Shown: positions 42,679 to 51,759, counted from the first letter of the stretch. The stretch is DNA of 64,000 nucleotides from Nocardiopsis coralli (GCF_014892575.1 NZ_JADBGI010000022.1:45928-109927); one strand, 5' to 3'. The notes: generated from the sequence alone by a model not told the origin. Program-made: numbers and translations.

Positions 42679-42720
42679 CCGGTCGTGGCCCCGGCCGGCG
42701 ACGGGGACCACCGGCGGGCC

Positions 42721-43989
42721 TCAGCGCCCGGTCCCCTTCGCGGCCGTATTGGGCGTCGCGTCGGAGCCCCGCGCGGCCCGGCCGTAGGTCAGCCGGCGCA
42801 GCAGCGTCTCGGCCGGACCGCGCACCCCGGCCCGGTCCATCGCCGACGCTGCGGCCACGGTCGCCGACCACGTCGCCACCGCCACCAGCACCGCCGACCA
42901 GCTCGACAGGGACGTCCCCAGACCCAGCCCCCACGCGGCCAGCAGCGGCGGGAGGACCAGCGACTGCGCCAGGTAGCCGCTCAGCGACCGCCGTCCCAGG
43001 GCCACCACCGCCCGCACCGGGAACGTGTCCCGGCGTCCGCGCACCGAGATCCGGTGGGCGATCAGGCCGAACAGAGCGGCGTAACCGACCCCCGCGAAGA
43101 TGCCCGTGTAGAAGTGCAGCCCGTTGACCAGTGCCACGGTCTCGGGGCCGAACACCCCCAGGTGCTGCAGGGCCAGGCCCGCCCCGGCCGCCCACCCGGC
43201 CGCGATGCCCCACACCGCGACCCGGCGCAGCAGAGGCAGGTGGCGGGAAGGCTCCTCCAACACCCGGTGCCGCGCGGCCAGCAGACCGATCAGGAAGGCC
43301 GTGGGCAGGGCCAGCGTCAGCACACCCTGCGTCGTGGTGAGGAACCAGGCCGGAAGGCGGAACAGCGCCGAGAGCAGGTAGTCCGGCTCGGCGATGCTCA
43401 ACCGCTGCAGCGTCTCGGCGCCGGGGGCCGAAGCGGCGGGGTCGGCCGGCACGAGACGGGCCACGAGCGCCGAGGCCGCGACCGACAGCGCACCCACGCC
43501 CAGCAGAACCCCCGTCCAGATCCGCAGCGTGCGGTCACGGCGGCCGAAGAACAGCGGCACCAGTAGCAGCGCCATGAGCCCGTAGGCGCCCAGGATGTCG
43601 CCCTGCCACAGCAGCACCCCGTGCACGGCGCCGAACGCCAGCATCCACAGGTGGCGGCGCCGCAGGTACCGGCGCACCTGCTCCGGGGAGGTTCCGCGCT
43701 CCACCTGCCGGGCGTACATCTGCCCGATGCCGTAGGCGAACAGGAAGGCGAACATCGTGTGGGTGCGCGCGTCCACCACGATCAGGGTCAGGGCCTGGGC
43801 GACCCGGTCGGCGACCGAACCCCCGTCCGGGTGCAGCATCATGCCCACGGGCACGTCGTAGATGAACCACGGAACGTGCGCCAGTGCGATGAGCAGCAGC
43901 ATCATGCCGCGGGCGAGGTCGGGGGCGAGTACGCGTTCGGTGACCGGTGTCGAACGCACCGGGGCCTGCAGGGCCGGTTCGGAGATCAT
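42721..43989 (-). CDS. DUF418 domain membrane protein
   Basis: 422 residues with about ten hydrophobic helices. RVLAPDLARGMMLLLIALAHVP is the heparan-alpha-glucosaminide-acetyltransferase-like start shared by DUF418 proteins. The C-terminal DUF418 part contains RRSLSGYLAQSLVLPPLL. ATG at 43989 (MISEPALQ) is preferred over the upstream 44055. It lies antisense between two paralogous kinase genes and may be the target or a separate insertion. The biochemical role of the family is unproven; acyl transfer across the membrane is a possibility. Confidence 0.82.
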   Translation of the reverse strand: MISEPALQAPVRSTPVTERVLAPDLARGMMLLLIALAHVPWFIYDVPVGMMLHPDGGSVADRVAQALTLIVVDARTHTMFAFLFAYGIGQMYARQVERGTSPEQVRRYLRRRHLWMLAFGAVHGVLLWQGDILGAYGLMALLLVPLFFGRRDRTLRIWTGVLLGVGALSVAASALVARLVPADPAASAPGAETLQRLSIAEPDYLLSALFRLPAWFLTTTQGVLTLALPTAFLIGLLAARHRVLEEPSRHLPLLRRVAVWGIAAGWAAGAGLALQHLGVFGPETVALVNGLHFYTGIFAGVGYAALFGLIAHRISVRGRRDTFPVRAVVALGRRSLSGYLAQSLVLPPLLAAWGLGLGTSLSSWSAVLVAVATWSATVAAASAMDRAGVRGPAETLLRRLTYGRAARGSDATPNTAAKGTGR

Positions 43990-44147
43990 GCGGCAAGCCT
44001 CGCCCGCACCGGCCCCGCCCGGCAGTGCGGCCGCGTCACCTGATCCCTGTGACACGTGCGTGCTCCCATCCGTGACGTGGTGTCACTGGTGGGGCCGGGT
44101 GCCGCCGAGGAGACTGGGACGGTGCGAACAACAGGGGAAGAGTGTGT

Positions 44148-45281
44148 ATGGCGTCCGAGCTGACCGACGAGGCGCAGGGACGGCTGCGCAGACTCAGTCT
44201 GGAGATCGTCTCCGCATCGGTCACCGCCATCGGGGTGCTGCTGATCGTGTCCCAGGCCCAGGGTTGGCCCGATACCGTTCTCATGGGGGCCGGGCTGGCC
44301 GCGACGCTGCTGGTCGTCAGTTTCTGGGGTAGGGGCCGGTTCACGACCGTGGCCCTTCCGGGGCTGGTTCTGACCGCGGCCGTGTGGGCCGCGGGTGCCC
44401 TCGCCTTCGAGACCACTGCCGCCGCGTTCGGGTTCGCAGTCGTGGCCACCTTGGTCGTTTCCGAATCCGCCGAAAGACGACGGGCGCTCTGCGCGGGACT
44501 CGCTGCCGTTGTCGTGGCGGTTCTCGTGCTGAAACCGGTCCTCTCGGCGGAGAGCCTGCCCACGTCCGCCCTCTACGTGTTCGCGACGGTGTGTGTGGCG
44601 GTCGCGGGGATCGCCATGGCGATCCTGGCCCAGGGGGTACAGGAGCTGATCACCGAGCTCGACCGGGCCCGCAGGCACGAGGCCGAAGTGGCCGTCATGC
44701 GCGAGCGGGTGCGCTTCGCCGGCGACCTGCACGACATCCAGGGCCACACCCTGCACGTGGTCAAGCTCAAGGTCGCCCTGGCCCGCAAGCTCCTGCACAG
44801 CGACCTGGCACGCGTCGAACACGAACTCGACGAGGTGCACACGCTGGTCGGCGACACCATCACCGAGACCAAGGAGCTCGCCCACGCACAGCGCAGCCTC
44901 AACCTGGCCGCGGAGTTGGAGAACGCCAAGAACCTGCTCGAGGCCGCGGGCATCGCGGTGCACGTCGAACGCGGGGCCGAGCCGGCCCCCGGAACCGACG
45001 CGCTGCTCGGCCAGGTCCTGCGCGAGACCACCACCAACATCCTGCGCCACAGCGACGCCGCCCAGGTCTGGGTCACCCTCGACGGCGGCGCCCTGACCGT
45101 GGCCAACGACGGCGCCCGCGGCGAGGGGCCGCCCCACCTCAGCGGCCTGGCGGGCCTGCGCGACCGGCTGGCCGCCCACGGGGGAGAACTGGCGGTGGAA
45201 CAGGACGGAACCCGGTTCCGCACCGCTGCTTCACTGCCCCACCCCGACACCGCCCCCGACACACGGAAGGACGAGCGATGA
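44148..45281 (+). CDS. Sensor histidine kinase (HisKA_3, NarL-type partner)
   Basis: 377 residues from ATG 44148 with AGGGGAAG upstream; a GTG two codons earlier is too close to that site. About five membrane helices fill residues 20-165. The H-box RFAGDLHDIQGHTL has phospho-acceptor His195 followed by Asp196. The HATPase_c domain has RETTTNILRHSDAAQV, VANDGARGEG and GLAGLRDRL. Its stop overlaps the response regulator ATG, giving a two-component pair. This is the DesK-like family of short intramembrane sensors; the signal is unknown. Confidence 0.9.
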   Translation: MASELTDEAQGRLRRLSLEIVSASVTAIGVLLIVSQAQGWPDTVLMGAGLAATLLVVSFWGRGRFTTVALPGLVLTAAVWAAGALAFETTAAAFGFAVVATLVVSESAERRRALCAGLAAVVVAVLVLKPVLSAESLPTSALYVFATVCVAVAGIAMAILAQGVQELITELDRARRHEAEVAVMRERVRFAGDLHDIQGHTLHVVKLKVALARKLLHSDLARVEHELDEVHTLVGDTITETKELAHAQRSLNLAAELENAKNLLEAAGIAVHVERGAEPAPGTDALLGQVLRETTTNILRHSDAAQVWVTLDGGALTVANDGARGEGPPHLSGLAGLRDRLAAHGGELAVEQDGTRFRTAASLPHPDTAPDTRKDER

Positions 45282-45880
45282 CCACCGTGGTCCTGGCCGA
45301 CGACGAGGCCCTGCTGCGCACCGCACTGGCCTCACTGCTGCCCCTGGAGGGCGACATCACGGTGCTCGCCGAGGCCGAGGAGGGCGACGGGGCCGTGCGC
45401 GCCGCACTCGAACACCGCCCCGACGTGCTCGTCATCGACCTGGAGATGCCCGGCACCGACGGCCTGGCCGCGCTGGCCCGGTTGCGCCGCGAGCGGCCCT
45501 ACCAGGTCGTGCTCATGCTCACCCGCCACGCCCGGCCCGGGGTTCTGCGCCGTGCCCTCGAACTCGGCGTGCAGGGGTTCGTCAGCAAGTCCGCCGACCC
45601 CTCCCACATCGCCTCGGTCATCGCGACCCTGCACGAGGGGCGGCGGTGGATCGATCCGGACGTGTCCGCACTGGCCATCATCGACGACTGCCCGCTCACC
45701 GACCGCGAGCTCGACGTGCTGCGCGAGACCGGGCACGGGTACTCGGTCGCCGAGATCGCCGCGCGCCTGCACCTGGCCGAGGGCACCGTGCGCAACTACC
45801 TGTCCAACGCCATGGGCAAGACCCAGAGCCGCAACCGGCACGAGGCCGCCCGCCACGCCCGCGAGCACGACTGGCTCTGA
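45278..45880 (+). CDS. NarL/LuxR-family response regulator
   Basis: 200 residues. The receiver domain has acidic Asp8/Asp9, phospho-acceptor Asp54 in VLVIDLEMPGTDG, and Lys near residue 104 in GFVSKSADP. The LuxR HTH near residues 140-195 is PLTDRELDVLRETGHGYSVA, EIAARLHLAEGTVRNYLSNA. It is coupled to the kinase gene (ATGA). A perfect 16-bp stem hairpin follows at 45889. Confidence 0.93.
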   Translation: MTTVVLADDEALLRTALASLLPLEGDITVLAEAEEGDGAVRAALEHRPDVLVIDLEMPGTDGLAALARLRRERPYQVVLMLTRHARPGVLRRALELGVQGFVSKSADPSHIASVIATLHEGRRWIDPDVSALAIIDDCPLTDRELDVLRETGHGYSVAEIAARLHLAEGTVRNYLSNAMGKTQSRNRHEAARHAREHDWL

Positions 45881-45888
45881 ACCCCGAT

Positions 45889-45950
45889 CGGGGATCTTGC
45901 TACCAGCGCCACATTCGACGCTGATACCGGCTCCGGTAGCAAGATCCCCG
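45889..45950. repeat. 62-nt hairpin repeat, copy 1
   Basis: CGGGGATCTTGCTACC (45889-45904) and GGTAGCAAGATCCCCG (45935-45950) form a perfect 16-bp inverted repeat around a 30-base loop. A same-length relative lies at 63341-63402. It sits between two convergent genes and probably also terminates transcription. Confidence 0.85.
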
Positions 45951-45992
45951 CTGAAGGGGCGGCGGGCCACCCCGCCGGCCCCGATCACGCCG

Positions 45993-47018
45993 TCAGGCCG
46001 GGTCACCGCCCGCCACGGCGGGGATCACGTCCCGGCCGTAGGACTCGATGACCCCGTCGACGTCGTCGTGCATCGCGTACACCGCGAACTGGTCCACCCC
46101 GGCCGCGCGCAGCCGCTCCAGCTTCGCCACGTGCTCCTCGGGTGTACCTATCAGGCAGAACCGGTCCACGATCGAGTCCGGAACGAACTCGGTGTCCGGG
46201 TTGTCCACCCGCCCGTGGTGGCTGTAGTCGTAACCCTGCCGGGCCCGGATGTAGTCGGTCAGTTCCTGGGGCACCGCGTCCGAGGTGTCGCCGTAACGCT
46301 CCACCAGGTCGGCGACGTGGTTGCCGACCATCCCGCCGAACCAGCGGCACTGCTCGCGCGCGTGGTCCCGGGCCCGCTGGGAACCGTCGGTGACGTAGGC
46401 CGGTGCGGCCACACAGATCGTCACCTCGTCGGGGTCACGACCCTCCGAGACCGCCGCCGCCCGCACCGCCCGGACCATCCACTCGGTCAGGTAAGGGTCG
46501 GCCAGCTGCAGGATGAACCCGTCGGCCCGCCGCCCCACCAGGTCCAGGGCCTTGGGCCCGTAGGCGCCCATCCACACCGGCAGTTGCCCGCCACGCACCC
46601 ACGGCAGGTGCATGCTCGCGCCCTCGACGTCGGCCTCCCGGCCCTCGGCGAGGTCCTTGATCGCCGCCATCGCCGCACCCAACCGGGCGAGCGTGGCCGG
46701 CTTGCGCCCCGCCACCCGCATCGCCGAGTCGCCCCGGCCGATGCCGCACACCGTCCGGTTGCCGAACATGTCGTTGAGGGTGGCGAACAGCGACGCCGTG
46801 ACCTCCCAACTGCGGGTACTGGGGTTGGTCACCATCGGCCCCACACGCAGGCGCCGGGTGCGTTCGAGGATGCGGCTGTAGATGACGAAGGGTTCCTGCC
46901 ACAGCACCACCGAGTCGAAGGTCCACCCGTGGGTGAACCCGTGTCGCTCGGCGGCCACCATGCGCTCCACCAGGGTGTCGGCGGGAGGGTCGGTCTGCAG
47001 GACGAGTCCGATGTCCAC
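45993..47018 (-). CDS. LLM-class (F420-dependent) oxidoreductase, TIGR03842-like
   Basis: 341 residues, bacterial-luciferase-like barrel. DIGLVLQTDPPADTLVERM, GFTHGWTFDSVVLWQEPFV, RLRVGPMVTNPSTRSWEVTASLFATLNDMFGNR, VCGIGRGDSAMRVAGRKPAT and GPKALDLVGRRADGFILQ are typical. The last part (GTPEEHVAKLERLRAAGVDQFAVY) closes the barrel. It is third in the operon after a nitrilase and a dihydropyrimidinase. Proteins of this subgroup often lie in pyrimidine/hydantoin degradation loci, so it may catalyse a reductive or oxidative step there, with F420H2 or FMNH2; the exact reaction is not known to me. Confidence 0.82.
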   Translation of the reverse strand: MDIGLVLQTDPPADTLVERMVAAERHGFTHGWTFDSVVLWQEPFVIYSRILERTRRLRVGPMVTNPSTRSWEVTASLFATLNDMFGNRTVCGIGRGDSAMRVAGRKPATLARLGAAMAAIKDLAEGREADVEGASMHLPWVRGGQLPVWMGAYGPKALDLVGRRADGFILQLADPYLTEWMVRAVRAAAVSEGRDPDEVTICVAAPAYVTDGSQRARDHAREQCRWFGGMVGNHVADLVERYGDTSDAVPQELTDYIRARQGYDYSHHGRVDNPDTEFVPDSIVDRFCLIGTPEEHVAKLERLRAAGVDQFAVYAMHDDVDGVIESYGRDVIPAVAGGDPA

Positions 47019-47030
47019 GTGGGGGCCTCC

Positions 47031-48437
47031 TCAGACCAGGTACTGACAGGTGGACCTGGGCACGAACCGGCCGTGCCCGGCCGCGCCCAGATAGGTGTCG
47101 TCGTCGATCACCACACGGCCGCGCGAGAGCACCGTGCGCGCCTTGCCGGTCACCCCGATGCCCTCGTAGGCCGAGTAGTCCACGTTCATGTGGTGGGTCT
47201 CGGCGGAGATCGTGTGCCGTGCCGACGGGTCGTAGACCACCAGGTCGGCGTCGGCGCCCGGGGCGATCGTGCCCTTCTTCGGGTAGAGGCCGAACATGCG
47301 CGAGGGGGTCGCGCAGGCGATCTCGATCCACCGCCTCCGGTTGATGCGCCCCTCCACCACCGCCTGGTGCAGCAGGTCCATGCGGTTCTCCACCCCCGGC
47401 ATGCCGTTGGGGATCTTGGAGAAGTCGCCCTTGCCGAGGTCCTTCTGCCCCGTGAAACAGAACGGGCAGTGGTCGGTGGAGACCACGGACAGGTCGTTGG
47501 TGCGCAGCGCCCGCCACAGGTGTTCCTGGTGCTCCTTGGGGCGCAGCGGGGTCGAGCACACGTACTTGGCGCCGCCGAAGTCCGGCTCGGCCAGGTTGTC
47601 CACGTCCAGGAAGAGGTACTGCGGGCAGGTCTCGCCGAACACGTTCAGGCCCTTGCCGCGGGCGCGCGCGAGCTCCTCCACGGCCTCCTGCGCCGACACG
47701 TGCACCACGTACAACGGGGAACCCGCCACCCGGGCGAGCTGGATGGCCCGGTGGGTGGCCTCCGACTCCAACAGCGCCTTGCGGACCTCGCCGTGGTACC
47801 GCGGATCGGTGCGCCCCTCGGCCAGCGCCTGCTCGACCAGCACGTCGATGGCGATCCCGTTCTCGGCGTGCATCATCGTCAGCGCACCGTTGGAGGCGCC
47901 GCGCTGCATGGCCCGCAGGATCTGCCCGTCGTCGCTGTAGAAGACACCCGGGTAGGCCATGAACAGCTTGAAGGAGGTGATGCCCTCGTCGACGAGCGTG
48001 TCCATCTCCTTCAGGGAGGACTCGTTGACGTCGGACAGGATCGAGTGGAAGGAGTAGTCGACGGCGCAGTTGCCGTCGGCCTTGCCCATCCACGTCTCCA
48101 CCCCGGCCCGGACCGATTCACCCGGGCGCTGGATGGCGAAGTCGACGATGGTGGTGGTCCCGCCCCAGGCGGCGGCGCGGGTCCCGGTCTCGAAGGTGTC
48201 GGAGGCGTAGGTGCCGCCGAACGGCATCTCCATGTGCGTGTGGGGGTCCACCCCGCCCGGGACGACGTAGTGGCCGGTCGCGTCGATGGTTCTCGCGCCG
48301 CTGCGCGCCCAGGCCTGGGCCTCGTCGCTGCCGCGCAGGGCGAGGGCGACGACCTTCTCGTCCTCGATCAGGACGTCGGCCTCGGTCTCCTCGGCCGCGG
48401 TCACGACCAGCCCGCCGGTGATGAGGGTGCGTGTCAT
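47031..48437 (-). CDS. hydA: Dihydropyrimidinase (D-hydantoinase)
   Basis: 468 residues. It opens dihydrouracil, dihydrothymine or hydantoins to N-carbamoyl acids. The metal motif VDPHTHMEMPFGG has His66-x-His68. EGITSFKLFMAYPG carries the lysine (Lys157) that is carboxylated to bridge the two metals. MHAENG, HVSAQEAVE and STDHCPF supply the other metal ligands. The usual C-terminal segment KKGTIAPGADADLVVYDP is present. It lies 9 bp after the beta-ureidopropionase-like gene and 12 bp before the LLM oxidoreductase gene, a single operon for pyrimidine use. Confidence 0.92.
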   Translation of the reverse strand: MTRTLITGGLVVTAAEETEADVLIEDEKVVALALRGSDEAQAWARSGARTIDATGHYVVPGGVDPHTHMEMPFGGTYASDTFETGTRAAAWGGTTTIVDFAIQRPGESVRAGVETWMGKADGNCAVDYSFHSILSDVNESSLKEMDTLVDEGITSFKLFMAYPGVFYSDDGQILRAMQRGASNGALTMMHAENGIAIDVLVEQALAEGRTDPRYHGEVRKALLESEATHRAIQLARVAGSPLYVVHVSAQEAVEELARARGKGLNVFGETCPQYLFLDVDNLAEPDFGGAKYVCSTPLRPKEHQEHLWRALRTNDLSVVSTDHCPFCFTGQKDLGKGDFSKIPNGMPGVENRMDLLHQAVVEGRINRRRWIEIACATPSRMFGLYPKKGTIAPGADADLVVYDPSARHTISAETHHMNVDYSAYEGIGVTGKARTVLSRGRVVIDDDTYLGAAGHGRFVPRSTCQYLV

Positions 48438-48446
48438 GGGGATCTC

Positions 48447-49289
48447 CTAACCTTCGACGAGGGGGCCGTAGGCGTCGGGGCGGCGGTCGCGGTAGAAGGC
48501 CCACTGCTGCCTCACCTCGTCGACCATGCCGAGGTCGAGGTCGCGCACCACCAGTTCGGGGGAGGTGTCGGAGGCGACGTCGCCCACGAACTGGCCCCGC
48601 GGGTCCACGAAGTAGCTGGTGCCGTAGAAGTCGTTGTCGCCGTACTCCTCCACACCCACACGGTTGATCGCCGCGATGTAGTAGGCGTTGGCGACCGCGG
48701 CGGCGGGCTGTTCGAGCTTCCACAGGTACGAGGAGAGCCCGCGGTGGGTCGCGGAGGGGTTGTAGACCAGCTGCGCGCCGGCCAACCCCAGGGCCCGCCA
48801 GCCCTCCGGGAAGTGGCGGTCGTAGCAGATGTAGACGCCGATGCGCCCGACCGCGGTGTCGAAGACCGGCCATCCCAGGTTCCCGGGACGGAAGTAGAAC
48901 TTCTCCCAGAACCCCTTGACCTGCGGAATGTGGTGCTTGCGGTACTTGCCGAGGTAGGTTCCGTCGGCGTCGATCACCGCGGCGGTGTTGTAGTAGAAAC
49001 CGGGGCCCTCGACCTCGAAGACCGGAAGCACCATGACCAGGCCCAGTTCACGGGCCAAGGCGGAAAAGCGGGTGATGGTGGGGCCGTCGGGGACCGGTTC
49101 GGCCCACTTGTGGTGTTCCGGGTCCTGGACCTGGCAGAAATACGGGGCGTTGAACACTTCCTGGAAGCCGATGACCTGGGCTCCCTGGGCGGCTGCGTCC
49201 CGCGCATATTTTTCGTGGGCCGCGAGCACGGATTCGGTGTCGCCGGTCCATTCGGTCTGGACGAGTGCTGCACGGACGTTGTGCGGCAT
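48447..49289 (-). CDS. Nitrilase-superfamily amidohydrolase, probable beta-ureidopropionase
   Basis: 280 residues. The catalytic triad is visible: Glu44 in FQEVFNAPYF, Lys118 in KYRKHHIP, and Cys155 in VYICYDRHFPE. YNPSATHRGLSSYLWKLEQPAAAVANAYY matches N-carbamoyl-beta-alanine amidohydrolases. It would release ammonia and CO2 from the product of the adjacent dihydropyrimidinase. ATG at 49289 starts the nitrilase domain directly. It is the first gene of the leftward pyrimidine operon. Confidence 0.88.
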   Translation of the reverse strand: MPHNVRAALVQTEWTGDTESVLAAHEKYARDAAAQGAQVIGFQEVFNAPYFCQVQDPEHHKWAEPVPDGPTITRFSALARELGLVMVLPVFEVEGPGFYYNTAAVIDADGTYLGKYRKHHIPQVKGFWEKFYFRPGNLGWPVFDTAVGRIGVYICYDRHFPEGWRALGLAGAQLVYNPSATHRGLSSYLWKLEQPAAAVANAYYIAAINRVGVEEYGDNDFYGTSYFVDPRGQFVGDVASDTSPELVVRDLDLGMVDEVRQQWAFYRDRRPDAYGPLVEG

Positions 49290-49811
49290 GCTTGCCTCGT
49301 TCCTCGAAGAGCGCCGCCCGGTGAGGCGGCTCAGAACGCTGGGTGAGTAGGCGGTGCGCGTGCCGCCGAACTGTAGGGAACGGGGGACGGAGGGTCAATG
49401 CCCGACATCCGAGCGGGGTTGTTGCGGCGGCGTTTCCGGTCCACGTGAATAGGCCTGCTTGGTACCCGGTGTCCTGTTTACCGGTGCTCGGGTTCGGGGG
49501 AACCGACAGGTTTTGACACCGAATGGGAAAGTGGTTTCATGGATCTCCACACACGGGGATTCCGGGCCCTGAACCACGGGGGGTTCTGTTCGGGCCGCGA
49601 TCACGCCGGCGTCTCGGCGCCAGGCACGGCCGGTGTCGGCGCGGGAAACAGTCCGCGTCCCCGACCCACACGAGCGCGTGCGCGTGAGACCCTGGGTCCC
49701 CGTCCGCGACGGTGCGGCCCCCCGCGCACCCGGCCCGCGGACGTGACGTGTTCCCGCTACCCGGAGCGTCACGGCGCCTGGGCGACCGACCGAGAAGGCA
49801 ACGAAGCACCG
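49290..49811. other. Divergent intergenic region with a structured leader
   Basis: About 520 bp between the nitrilase and methyltransferase genes. TTGACA at 49513-49518 with a weak TTTCAT at 49535-49540 could start a transcript with a leader of about 260 bases toward the methyltransferase gene. The leader contains a 7-bp inverted repeat CGTGACG (49742-49748) / CGTCACG (49767-49773). No known riboswitch could be recognised. Confidence 0.4.
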
Positions 49812-50609
49812 ATGCCGAAGCGAACCTCACTCACCGCGGATCGTTCCTCTCTGGGGCACCGTGTCCGCTACGCGATCCGACACCCGGAACGGATCGGCCC
49901 GTTCCTGCGCCGTTCCGCCCGCGACCTCAAACTGCGGCTCACCCACCGCGACCACGTCGCCTACTACCGCGCCGTGATGGCCTCCGACGCGGCGCGTGAC
50001 CCCCGCAAGGCTGTCGGCAGCCACAACGAGAAGCGCTGGCTGGCCCTGGGGCAGATGCAGTTCGACTACCTCGTCGAGGAGCACGGCCTCAAGCCCGGCC
50101 AGCGCATGCTCGACATCGGCTGCGGCAACCTGCGCGCCGGGTGGCGGTTCATCGACTACCTCGATTCCGGCGACTACTACGGCATCGACATCTCGCCGGA
50201 CATCCTCATCTCCGCGAAGAAGGTGCTGGCCGAGCGCGGGCTGCAGGACAAGCTCCCCCACCTGACGCTCACGCACGACCTGACCTTCGACTTCCTGCCG
50301 CGCAACCACTTCGACGTCGTGCACGCCCACAGCGTCTTCTCGCACTCGCCGATCGAGGTCATCGACGAGGCGCTGGGCCACGTGGAGCGGATCCTGGCGC
50401 CGGGCGGGTTCTTCGACTTCACCTTCGACCGCACCGAGGGCAACGAGCACCACGTGCTGCGCGAGGACTTCTACTACCGCACCGAGACGCTCGTCGCCCT
50501 GGCGCAGAAGCACGGCCTGCACGCGGAGTTCATGGAGGACTGGGAGGAGCTGCCGCACGGGCAGTCCAAGATGCGCATCACCGTGCCCCGGCACGGTCTC
50601 GGCGACTGA
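49812..50609 (+). CDS. Class I SAM-dependent methyltransferase
   Basis: 265 residues from ATG 49812. A basic N-terminal region (PKRTSLTADRSSLGHRVRYA, HPERIGPFLRRSARDLKLRL) is followed by the Rossmann methyltransferase fold: RMLDIGCGNLRAGWRFIDYL (motif I), YYGIDISPDILISAKKVL (motif II), FDVVHAHSVFSHSP (motif IV) and LAPGGFFDFTFDRTEG (motif V). The substrate is unknown. An in-frame start at 49539 would add 91 poorly conserved residues and is rejected. The gene stands alone. Confidence 0.8.
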   Translation: MPKRTSLTADRSSLGHRVRYAIRHPERIGPFLRRSARDLKLRLTHRDHVAYYRAVMASDAARDPRKAVGSHNEKRWLALGQMQFDYLVEEHGLKPGQRMLDIGCGNLRAGWRFIDYLDSGDYYGIDISPDILISAKKVLAERGLQDKLPHLTLTHDLTFDFLPRNHFDVVHAHSVFSHSPIEVIDEALGHVERILAPGGFFDFTFDRTEGNEHHVLREDFYYRTETLVALAQKHGLHAEFMEDWEELPHGQSKMRITVPRHGLGD

Positions 50610-50664
50610 CGCCGGGACACACGGGGAAGGGCGGGGCGGGCGAGGGGAGCGGCGCGCGGCCGCG

Positions 50665-51759
50665 TCAGAAGCCGAGGGAGAGCTGCTGGACCGGGCGCTG
50701 CGGTGCGTCCGGGGCCTGTCGGTCGGTCGAGGCGCGGGGGCCGTTTCTGCGGGGCCGGTGCGCGGCCGGCCCGTTCAGCCCGTGGCGCGCGGCGGCCTCG
50801 TGCACCGCGGCCACCACGGCGTCGCTGTAGGCCTTGGGCGCGTAGGACCCGCGCCCGTAGAGCTCCCGGTAGAGCGGTACCAGGTGCGGGTACTCGCGCT
50901 GCAGCCACGACCGGTACCACTCGCGGGCGCCCGGGCGCAGGTGCAGCACGATCGGGGTGAGGCGCGCCGCCCCGGCCTCGGCGATCGCCGCGACGGTCTC
51001 CTCGATCTGCTCCGCGGAATCGGTGAGCCCGGGCAGGATCGGCGCCATCAGCACCGAACAGCTCAGCCCCCGCTCGGCGAACCGGCGCACCACGTCCAGG
51101 CGTGCGCGCGGGCTCGGCGTTCCCGGTTCCACCTTCCGCCACACCGCCTCGTCCACCGACCCGACCGAGACCGCCAGACCCACGTCGGTCACGCGGGAGG
51201 CCTCCTCGATGAGGTCGAGGTCGCGCAGGACGAGGCGGCCCTTGGTGAGCAGTGAGAACGGGTTGGCGGCGTCCTTCAGCGCCCCGATGATCTGCGGCAT
51301 GAGCCGGTAGTGGCCCTCCGCCCGCTGGTAGGGGTCGGTGTTGGTGCCCATGGCCACCGGCTCGCCCGCCCAGCCCGGGCTCGCCAGCTCGGCGCGCAGC
51401 AGTTCCCCGGCGTTGACCTTGACCATGATGCGGGTGTCGAAGTCGCGGCCGCTGTCGAGGTCGAGGTACTCGTGCGTGCGCCGGGCGAAGCAGTACACAC
51501 ACGCGTGGGCGCACCCGCGGTACGGGTTGAGGGTCCACCGGAACATGGGGTCCTCGCCCGGCACCTTGTTGAGGATCGAGCGCGCCCGGATCTCCACCGC
51601 CACCGGGGCGCCGTCGTCGCCGGACTCCACGGGTCCGGGGCCCGGAGCCCTCAGCCCCGCGCGGCCGGTGCCGCGCTCGGGCGGGGGTGGGGCCTCGAAC
51701 AGGGTCTGCTGACCGGTCCCGTCGGTGTCCTCACGGAGGTTCTCCCAGCGCATGGCCAT
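50665..51759 (-). CDS. Radical SAM protein, Rv2578c / SPL-like family
   Basis: 364 residues. The radical SAM cluster motif is GCAHACVYCFARR with Cys83, Cys87 and Cys90. It is preceded by LNPYRGC and followed by VAMGTNTDPYQRAEGHY, LLTKG and VAVSVGSVD, all typical of the Rv2578c group related to spore photoproduct lyase. ARLDVVRRFAERGLSCSVLMAPILPGLTDS continues the partial barrel. The C-terminus is a proline/arginine-rich tail ending QQLSLGF, a possible sliding-clamp-binding peptide (Q-x2-L-S-L-F-like). A LexA-type box lies 3 bp before the ATG, so DNA-damage induction is likely. The reaction is unknown. Confidence 0.83.
   Translation of the reverse strand: MAMRWENLREDTDGTGQQTLFEAPPPPERGTGRAGLRAPGPGPVESGDDGAPVAVEIRARSILNKVPGEDPMFRWTLNPYRGCAHACVYCFARRTHEYLDLDSGRDFDTRIMVKVNAGELLRAELASPGWAGEPVAMGTNTDPYQRAEGHYRLMPQIIGALKDAANPFSLLTKGRLVLRDLDLIEEASRVTDVGLAVSVGSVDEAVWRKVEPGTPSPRARLDVVRRFAERGLSCSVLMAPILPGLTDSAEQIEETVAAIAEAGAARLTPIVLHLRPGAREWYRSWLQREYPHLVPLYRELYGRGSYAPKAYSDAVVAAVHEAAARHGLNGPAAHRPRRNGPRASTDRQAPDAPQRPVQQLSLGF

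Noticed and set aside
49560..49811. Possible riboswitch in the leader of the methyltransferase gene
   Set aside because: Only a 7-bp hairpin and G/C-rich sequence are present; none of the conserved cores of known classes could be matched.
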